The notes below the pieces were generated by a model that had not been told where the DNA came from, searched no databases, and saw only the letters and a list, made by a program, of their open reading frames with translations. Of a stretch of DNA of 64,000 bases, positions 57,770-64,000 are shown piece by piece. Within the stretch, counting starts at the first letter, position 1, and each line of letters opens with the position of its first letter. Origin of the DNA: Cordia subcordata. Taxonomy: Eukaryota; Streptophyta; Magnoliopsida; Boraginales; Cordiaceae. The position numbers were made by a program, and so were the translations under genes. The DNA is taken from assembly GCA_028554755.1 (NCBI GenBank), contig JAPTOF010000011.1, positions 2,880,501-2,944,500 of the forward strand. The letters run 5' to 3'.

Positions 57770-59403
57770 AAGTATATTTTTGAATATTAGAAAACCTAGT
57801 ATATTTCCTAGGCTTACTAGATTGACCTACTTCAATCCCAAATTGTTCACAGAATTGTCCTAATTGAGACTTCTCTGTTAACTTTTGTTTTTTAATTTGT
57901 TGATTCAGCTTAATCTCATTACATAAAGCTAAACCTTCTTGCATGCATTTTCCTATTATCGTGCCATATGTAAGATTATCATAATCAATAGGTGATATAC
58001 CTATTCTAAGAGTTTTCTTTACTCTTTCTGCAAATAAGTGTGGAAGACCATCTATAAATTTAGACTTCTAGTGTGCTTGATTAGCATCAGGTAATTCCAT
58101 GACTCTGCTTAGGAATACATCCTTATACCATCTAAATGAGGTGAGTGTAGGACACTTAAGATTCAATATTAGTGACCTAATATTTTCAGCATTTGTAGTA
58201 AATCTACCTGTGAAATGTTCACAAATATTTATGGTTAATGTGTAAACAACTTCCTGTTTTACAATATTATTTTCAGTTCTTGTTGAATTAAGCACGGTTT
58301 GTCTTTGGGTTTCATTCAAATAATTTTCCCACCAGCCTTTTAATTGACCAGTAAACCCTGCTATTATCATTAAAGCAATATTTCTATCTGAATTATCATG
58401 TTGTTTACAGATAGTCGCATACATCATCATCCTATGTATGGTATTATAGATTTGTTGATCTGAATGGCCATCTATATTCCACTCATAAATAGTCTTACCA
58501 TTATAGTAAGTTTGTTCATTTGGTAATTCCTCAAATAAAACATCCTGAGGTGTCGGTCTAGGATAATAATATTTTTTCTGGACTGGTTTTTGAGCAAATT
58601 TATTATTACTCTTTATTCTATTAAGAGTTTCATTAACAATTTCTTGTTGATGTATATTATCAACTAAATCTGGAACTTCTGTTTTAGTTATGACATTTAA
58701 TTTTAATGTCTTAAACTTATTATCAAGAAGTTTCTCAAATTCATGTATTGGTTCAAGTTTAAAATTCTTTATTTCTGGAGGAGGTTGAATTGGATTACTT
58801 TTAAATTTTGAAGTTTCTCCAATATGTTTCTCTCCAATATTTTCTTGTTGATTTTTTAAAGAATTTTTTAATTCTTCTATTGCCATATATGATTTTAATA
58901 ACCTATTATTGAGAACTAATATTTGTTCTCCTAAGGCTACTAAATACAAATTTGAAAAATTATTTTGTTTTACCACATCATTTATATTTTTGGTAGTGGT
59001 TGGAAGAGTTTCATTCTCTTGCAAATGAAAGAAAGCATTAGCATATAACTTAAATCTTTCTGTATCCATTATTATAGGTTGATGTGTTGGATGATACATA
59101 GATTCAACTTGTTCTCCATTTTTTAATTTCCAAATTTTTTCTAGAACATTTATATGTTTCCCTAGATAGTTTTCCAAGAACCATGGAATAAAATCTTTTA
59201 TTTGATTTATTTGTTCTAAATGATTGTAGAACTGATTCTAAAGTATTTCTCTTTCTGTTAAATTTATATTTTTAACAAACCAATCTCTGAAAGGTTGATA
59301 TATAGGTTTTTGAAACTCAGCTTGTATTTGTTTTCTAGCTGGGCTACCTGGACTGAAATCAATTTTATTTTGATTCATCATTAAACTGGAAAATTTAACT
59401 CTG
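57770..59403 (-). mobile_element. Inverted caulimovirid block carrying the capsid region
   Basis: The sequence switches strand at 57769/57770. On the minus strand it starts about 25 bases before a candidate ATG near 59383, runs through the capsid region and ends in a short stretch (SKPRKYTR.SNIQKY) that also occurs on the plus strand of copy 2 at about 60577-60625. It is therefore the piece of the genome that lies between the movement protein and the zinc knuckle, in opposite orientation. No other copy of the capsid occurs in the window. Confidence 0.85.
57775..59385 (-). pseudogene. Caulimovirid capsid (coat protein) region, broken
   Basis: The minus-strand frame starts MMNQNKIDFSPGS (about 59383) and meets one TAG near 59240. 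It then stays open for 369 codons (58068-59177) and continues after another stop to the block end. The central block IYEWNIDGHSDQQIYNTIHR...IAGFTGQLKGWW is the conserved capsid domain of petuvirus- and florendovirus-like elements. The C-terminal part is basic and joins a stretch shared with copy 2. The zinc knuckle that should follow is in copy 2, not here. Two in-frame stops (about 59240 and 58069) disable it. Confidence 0.82.
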
Positions 59404-59647
59404 GTTCGAAGTATATGATTGAATCCTAGGAGTGTCCCAGGTCCATTGCCGTTGCCATTGTTGAGTTGAAAGGCGTGGGCGTAGGACCTTCTTCTTTGTT
59501 CACTCCATGATTAGGGTTTGATTGTATATTAGGTAATTTACCAGTGGTTCCATTTCTTTCTGCATATCTTAGATATAGCCTAAAATTTAAAGACTCAACC
59601 ATCTCCACGGACTGCTGTTATTTGTGGTCTTATCACCTGGGCCTAGT

Positions 59648-59659
59648 TGGTATCAGAGC
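59648..59659 (+). other. Caulimovirid tRNA-Met primer site, copy 2
   Basis: The same exact TGGTATCAGAGC as in copy 1, 3985 bp away, in a leader that differs at only about seven positions in 350. It confirms that the two plus-strand blocks are copies of the same region and not successive parts of one genome. Confidence 0.92.
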
Positions 59660-59754
59660 CTGTTAGTTATACTAGCAGTTTTGATTACTAATTCAATTCT
59701 TATATTGATCAGTATTATATCAATTCATCACTTGTGTGCTCAAATAATTTGAGT

Positions 59755-60474
59755 ATGTCTTCAATATTGTCAATATTTGCAAAGAATCAGAATACTGTGA
59801 AAAACAGTAAGAAGGAAGAATATGAAATTCCTAAGAATCTGGATTTGTTAAATAAATGGACCATTCCTAAAATAGAACCTAGGATGATATATTCCTTTGG
59901 TACTTTTGATAAGTTAAGTTTTAAGCAAATTGTTAAAACTTGTGAAGAATCTGTTCCTATACATAATGAGGAATTGATTATTAAATTACTTAGTCAAGAT
60001 GATATTGATGCATATACATCAGAATATAAGTTCTTGCATATTGGACTTGTTCAGGTAGCTTTTAAACCTCTTACTTTATCTGGTTTACCTGAATCATTTC
60101 TTGCGGTATTACGTGATGCTCGTAATATGAACTGGCGTCAATCTCTCATGGGTATAATGGAATCCAGTTTAGCTCATGGTCCTATATATTTCAATGCATA
60201 TCCGAATTTACAATTATCTTTGTCGGATGTTAATATATTAGATGCGTTAACTTTATATGTGAAAACGCATGGATATAATTATTTGCCAGGTACAGAAGTT
60301 ATTTGTATCTGTTATAGGGTTTATTTTAAGCCTTTATTTACTTTGAATCCAAAGTGTAAGTTGATGAATACAAATCAACAAGAAACAATAATATTTGAAA
60401 CTAATTTCAATAGATCTAAAATAACAACTCGTAGATCTATCAGATGGGATGAAATAAATTTTCCAGAAACCTAG
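59755..60474 (+). pseudogene. Movement protein of copy 2
   Basis: ATG at 59755. The frame includes the whole 30K-type movement domain: IGLVQVAFKPLTLSGL, DARNMNWRQSLMGIMESSL, YFNAYPNLQLSLSDVNILDA and YLPGTEVICICYRVYFK. A TAG at 60472-60474 ends it, but sequence in the same frame (LAEKIILATPLINEDL) continues to the joint at about 60577, so the stop is within what was a longer polyprotein. The domain itself is undamaged, in contrast to copy 1. Confidence 0.88.
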
Positions 60475-60576
60475 TTAGCTGAAAAAATAATTCTAGCAAC
60501 ACCTTTAATAAATGAAGATTTGGTAGATGCAATCCAAACATCTACTAGAGATATACAAATTCAATTTAATAGGAAA

Positions 60577-61155
60577 AGTAAGCCTAGGAAATATACTAGG
60601 CTTTCTAATATTCAAAAATATACTTCTCCAACCTATCAGAAAAAAATTGCTGCCAGACAGGATAGAAAATAAATAAGAAAAAATATTAAAAAACAACAGG
60701 GTTATAAGAGAATAAGATCAAAATCCTCTAAACCTATTGTTTGTTATAAATGTGGGCGAATTGGTCATATAGCTCCAAAGTGTCCTGTCAAAAAGAAAAT
60801 AAAATCCTTAAATATAGATAAAGAAATTAAGGATAGTCTTTTGAAGATAATGATTAATTCAGACTCAGAACAAAATTATTCTGATTTTGATAAGGATAAC
60901 TCAGAAGAATCAAATTCTGAGGACAATTTGAAATATTTATCAGAAGAATCTGAGACTATGGAAAGTTCAGATGAAGAGAATAAACCTTGTGGAAATTGTA
61001 TAAATAATATACAAAAGGAAGACAATGAAAATTTTTATCAATTGTTATCACAATTCAAAAATATGGAATTGAATGTGTTAACTAATGATAATATTATTGA
61101 ATTACTCAGAATAATAAAAGATTCTGAATTAAGAAATAAATATTGGAATCTTTAG
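60577..61155 (+). pseudogene. Capsid tail, zinc knuckle and acidic region, copy 2
   Basis: After the joint the frame shares a basic stretch with the inverted block, meets a TAA near 60670, and reaches the zinc knuckle CYKCGRIGHIAPKC (60742-60783), the C-x2-C-x4-H-x4-C finger of caulimovirid capsid C-termini. An acidic stretch rich in Ser, Glu and Asp follows (about 60850-61000). A one-base difference from copy 1 near 61139 shifts the frame, so the ORF ends at 61155. Confidence 0.85.
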
Positions 61156-62087
61156 GTAAAATAAAAGAACCTGAAGAATTAAATTTCCAAGAAGAACAAA
61201 AATTCATTCCTTATACTTTATCAAAAGTAAGAAAAAGGATTGAAGAAAAGAATAATTTAAAATCCTCTATAACATCTGTTACTACAATACAAGATCTGAA
61301 AGAGGAAATTAATACTTTAAAAACTGAGGTAAAAAGATTAACTCAGGATATTACAAATATAAATAAGAGACTGGATAATTTGGATAAGGGAAAAAATAAA
61401 ATTGAAGAAATTCCAGAATCCAGTGTGAATCAAGAATTGGAACCATTTTTAGGAAAGATGGAATATATTACCTCTCAAAAGTGGTTAGTAAAAATAAATC
61501 TTTTGATACATGGAGAATTCACAAAAGAATTCACTGCTTTAATAGACAGTGGAGCAGATTTGAATTGTATACAGGAAGGATTAATTCCTACAAAATATTT
61601 TGAAAAAACCACACATACATTATCTAGTGCTAGTGGTAATAAAATGGAAATTTTATATAAATTATCCAAAGCATATATTTGCACTAATAAACAGTGTATT
61701 CCTAACAGTTTTGTGTTAGTCAGAAATATGACAAATCAAGTTATATTAGGAACACCTTTCCTTAATAAAATATTTCCAATAAAGGAAATAACTACTAATG
61801 GAATTATAGGTAGTTTTGAAAATAATGAAATTCAATTAGAATTTATTAAGGATCCAATAACTAGAGTCCTTAATGAAATGGTTGATTTAATAAAAGCTAA
61901 AAATAATCAACTTAATTTCCTTAATCAGGAAGTTAACTCATTAACTATAAATGAGAAATTACAAAATCCTCAACTTCAACAACATATTAAGTTGATAATT
62001 AATAAATTTTCGTCAGAAATTTGTGCTGATCATCCTAATGCTTTTTGGGATAGAAAGAAACATTGTTTGTCTACCATATGTAGATGA
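61143..62087 (+). pseudogene. Coiled-coil region and protease of copy 2
   Basis: The open frame of 314 codons carries the coiled coil (LKEEINTLKTEVKRL), the protease active site LIDSGADLN (Asp near 61545) and LGTPFLNKIFP. It is almost identical to copy 1. A net 2-base loss at about 62066 relative to copy 1 shifts the frame just before RT. Confidence 0.87.
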
Positions 62088-63078
62088 TTTTGATGAAAGA
62101 ATGATAACAACAAAATCAAGACCAGCTCAAATGAGTAAGGAAGAGCTAGGCAGATGTAGAGAAGAAATAGAAACTTTTTTGCAAAAAGGATTAATAAGAA
62201 AATCAAATTCACCTTGCAGTTGTACTGGTTTTTATGTTAATAAAAAATCAGAAATTGAAAGAGGGTCTCCAAGATTAGTTGTTAATTATAAACCTCTTAA
62301 TAAAGTTTTGAAATGGATCAGATATCCAATTCCTAATAAAAAGGATTTGATTGATAGAGTACATGATGCATGTGTGTTCTCTAAATTTGATATGAAATCT
62401 GGATACTATCAACTACAGGTAGTTGAAGAAGACAGATATAAAACTGCTTTTGTTGTACCATTTGGACATTTTGAATGGAATGTAATGCCATTTGGTTTGA
62501 AAAATGCTCCTTCTGAATTTCAAAATATTATGAATGATATATTCATACCTTATAATGATTTCATGGTGGTTTATATTGATGATGTCTTGGTATTTTCTAA
62601 AGACATTCATACCCATTTTAAACACTTGGAAATATTAAAAAATCTTGTTATTAAAAATGGGTTAGTTGTTTCTAAACCTAAAATGCAGGTTTTCCAATCT
62701 AAAATTAGATTTTTGGGATATAATATTGAAGATGGGAAAATAATTCCTATTGAAAGAAGTATTGAATTTGCTTTTAAATTTCCAAATGAAATTCTGGATA
62801 AAAATCAATTGCAAAGATTTTTGGGCAGTCTTAATTACATTCAACCTTATTATAAGAATTTGGCTATGGATGCTGCTATATTTTATGATAGACTGACGAA
62901 ATCCCCTTCTCCTTGGACACAAAATCATACAGAGGCAGTAAGAATGATCAAATTAAAAGTCAAACAGTTGCCTTGTCTTATGCTTGCAAATCCACAATGG
63001 TATAAAATTGTGGAAACAGATGCTTTAGATATTGGTTTTGGTGGAGTACTCAAACAAGTACAACCTACAACAAAATAG
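62064..63078 (+). pseudogene. Reverse transcriptase and start of RNase H, copy 2
   Basis: The RT is complete in motifs: RLVVNYKPLNKVL, SKFDMKSGYYQLQV (first Asp), FGLKNAPSEFQNIMND, YIDDVLVFSK (about 62572-62601) and FLGYNIEDGKI, then the thumb (LQRFLGSLNYI). RNase H starts with ETDALDIGFGGVL, giving the first catalytic Asp. A TAG at 63076-63078 then breaks the frame. The open reading frame begins slightly upstream, in the region of the frameshift, so its first codons are out of frame and not native. Confidence 0.88.
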
Positions 63079-63408
63079 GAATATCTTGTTCGTTTTACTT
63101 CAGGAAAATGGAGTGAAAGTCAAAAGAAATATGCTACTGTTGCAAAAGAAATTTTAGCTATTGTCAACAGTGTTTTAAAATTTCAAGATGATCTTTTGAA
63201 TCAAAAGTTTTTGATAAAAACTGATTGCAAATTTGCAAAATTCATGTTCAATAAAGATTTTAAACATGATGTTTCAAAATATATGTTTGCAAGGTGGCAG
63301 ACTTATTTAGCCCCTTTTGATTTTGAAATCAAACATATTCAGGGAAAGAATAATACTTTGCTTGATTTTCTTTCACGCGAATATTTGCAGGGGAATGCAA
63401 CCTCTTGA
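63079..63408 (+). pseudogene. RNase H, C-terminal part, copy 2
   Basis: In the same frame after the stop: RFTSGKWSESQKKYATVAKEILAIVN (catalytic Glu in KEILA), LIKTDCKFAKFMF (Asp) and FEIKHIQGKNNTLLDFLSRE (last Asp). The active-site set is complete. The frame ends at TGA 63406-63408, which overlaps the start of the next ORF by 14 bases. This looks like the true end of the polyprotein. Confidence 0.85.
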
Positions 63409-64000
63409 TGGGGGTTTTCAAGGCCGTAGAAAATATGTCCATGGTGGTTCATCAAGAGGCCGTGGCAAATATAGTCATGGTGGAAGAGGGAGAAATAAAG
63501 CTCCAGATTACTTCCATGCAAATAAAGCATTGGAAATTGCTTCTGAAGAAGCTGAAGTACGTAAAAATATATTGCGTGCTCAGAAGTTTGATATAAAACT
63601 TCCTCATCCCAGTTCACCTATATACTCTGAAACAATAAAGTTTCTTGAGGAACTGGAGAAAAAAGCAGAGGAAAGAAATATAAGTTCTTTCGCTTCAGCT
63701 CTAAATACTGTAGAGCAAGATGAATCTGTGCAATATACACAGAACTCAGAACAGGAAATAGTCCTGTATTTGTCACAAAAGGATCTGACATATAAATAGG
63801 ATCCATGGTTGCTGATGTCCAAATATCTGGATGAATTTTCGTTTCCAGCCCAGTCATATAAGACGAGACACCACTATGAGAAGATTCTCATGGAGACGCA
63901 ATCTGTAGATTTTGATCACTTCAAAAAGAGTGGAAAAGCAGATATGATGTCAAGGGAGATTGCTTACAGCAAAATTTTCATCAAGACTCTTATCAACGCA
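63395..64000 (+). pseudogene. Second caulimovirid ORF, Gly/Arg-rich start, partial
   Basis: ATG at 63395, in the +1 frame and overlapping the RNase H stop. It reads MQPLDGGFQGRRKYVHGGSS and a short RGRGKYSHGGRGR stretch, then a helical and charged part (LEELEKKAEER). A TAG at 63797-63799 interrupts it, but the same frame stays open to the window edge (MSKYLDEFSFPAQSY and on). A downstream ORF after RNase H is known in some florendoviruses, with no known function; the RGG-like start suggests RNA binding, which is inference. Confidence 0.75.

Larger units (their letters stand above)
59404..64000 (+). mobile_element. Endogenous caulimovirid, copy 2 (leader to ORF2, capsid missing)
   Basis: It starts inside the leader (equivalent to 55419 of copy 1) and runs past the window edge. 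Content in order: leader with primer site, movement protein, a short basic capsid tail, zinc knuckle, acidic region, coiled coil, protease, RT, RNase H, second ORF. The capsid domain (about 1.5 kb) is missing at about 60577, where the movement protein tail joins the capsid tail. Frameshifts at about 61139 and 62066 and several TAG or TAA stops show it is dead. Confidence 0.88.

Noticed and set aside
54950..64000. Reading the viral region as a gypsy LTR retrotransposon
   Set aside because: There is no integrase, no LTR pair at the edges and a 30K-type movement protein is present, with a TGGTATCAGAGC primer site in the leader. This fits a caulimovirid.
1..64000. Host genes, tRNA, rRNA, CRISPR or bacterial operons
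   Set aside because: No such signal was seen. The region is plant heterochromatin-like repeat DNA.

Overview
The window is nuclear DNA from a seed plant, most likely a flowering plant. It is almost entirely nested, decayed transposable elements plus a rearranged endogenous pararetrovirus. I see no intact host gene, tRNA, rRNA or CRISPR array. The plant assignment rests on the families present: Athila-type Ty3/gypsy elements with a tRNA-Asp primer site, SIRE-like Ty1/copia elements, a MuDR-type MULE, a plant mobile domain (PMD) gene, a hAT transposase, an L1-type LINE and a caulimovirid. The species cannot be named from the sequence alone.

Layout, left to right. 1-4036: the start of a minus-strand Athila element with its 5' LTR, directly followed by a related LTR. 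4037-7165: a 5'-truncated minus-strand LINE that joins a broken hAT transposase (about 7160-8190). 8742-10215: a lone SIRE-type LTR. 10491-10593 and 11087-11873: two short inverted-repeat elements, the second with a clear target-site duplication. 12219-21150: SIRE-like copia element 1, split by a solo Athila-family LTR at 16729-18777 with a perfect GCTAC duplication. 21151-27076: SIRE-like copia element 2, inserted in the tail of element 1. 27077-28911: an Athila-family LTR in plus orientation that cuts element 2 in its RNase H. 28912-40272: a minus-strand Athila element (gag, protease, RT, RNase H, integrase all recognisable, all broken) inserted in that LTR. Its gag carries another solo LTR (37213-38826, GTTAT duplication), and its 5' LTR is cut by a third copia LTR (40273-41810), whose degraded pol follows to about 44.5 kb.

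44.5-47.6 kb is unassigned and holds an eight-copy, roughly 70-bp tandem repeat with built-in hairpins. 47.6-53.8 kb is a MULE module: a cluster of short palindromes, a broken MuDR-type transposase on the plus strand, a 35-bp tandem repeat that begins at the transposase stop codon, and a converging minus-strand PMD gene. A microsatellite of about 1.1 kb, mainly AAT/TAA, follows (53.83-54.94 kb).

54.95-64.0 kb is an endogenous caulimovirid of the petuvirus/florendovirus type, in three blocks. Copy 1 (plus) has a TATA box, a poly(A) signal, a tRNA-Met primer site, a truncated movement protein, protease and part of RT. The second block is inverted and carries the capsid region. Copy 2 (plus) has the leader, movement protein, zinc knuckle, protease, RT, RNase H and a second ORF, but lacks the capsid that lies inverted beside it. 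Every coding region is disrupted by stops or frameshifts.

The most unusual structures are the inverted capsid block, the viral sequence abutting a giant AAT microsatellite, the MULE-PMD module with its palindrome cluster and stop-codon repeat, the hairpin tandem repeat, and a GGTCGACC-rich island shared by LTRs of unrelated superfamilies.
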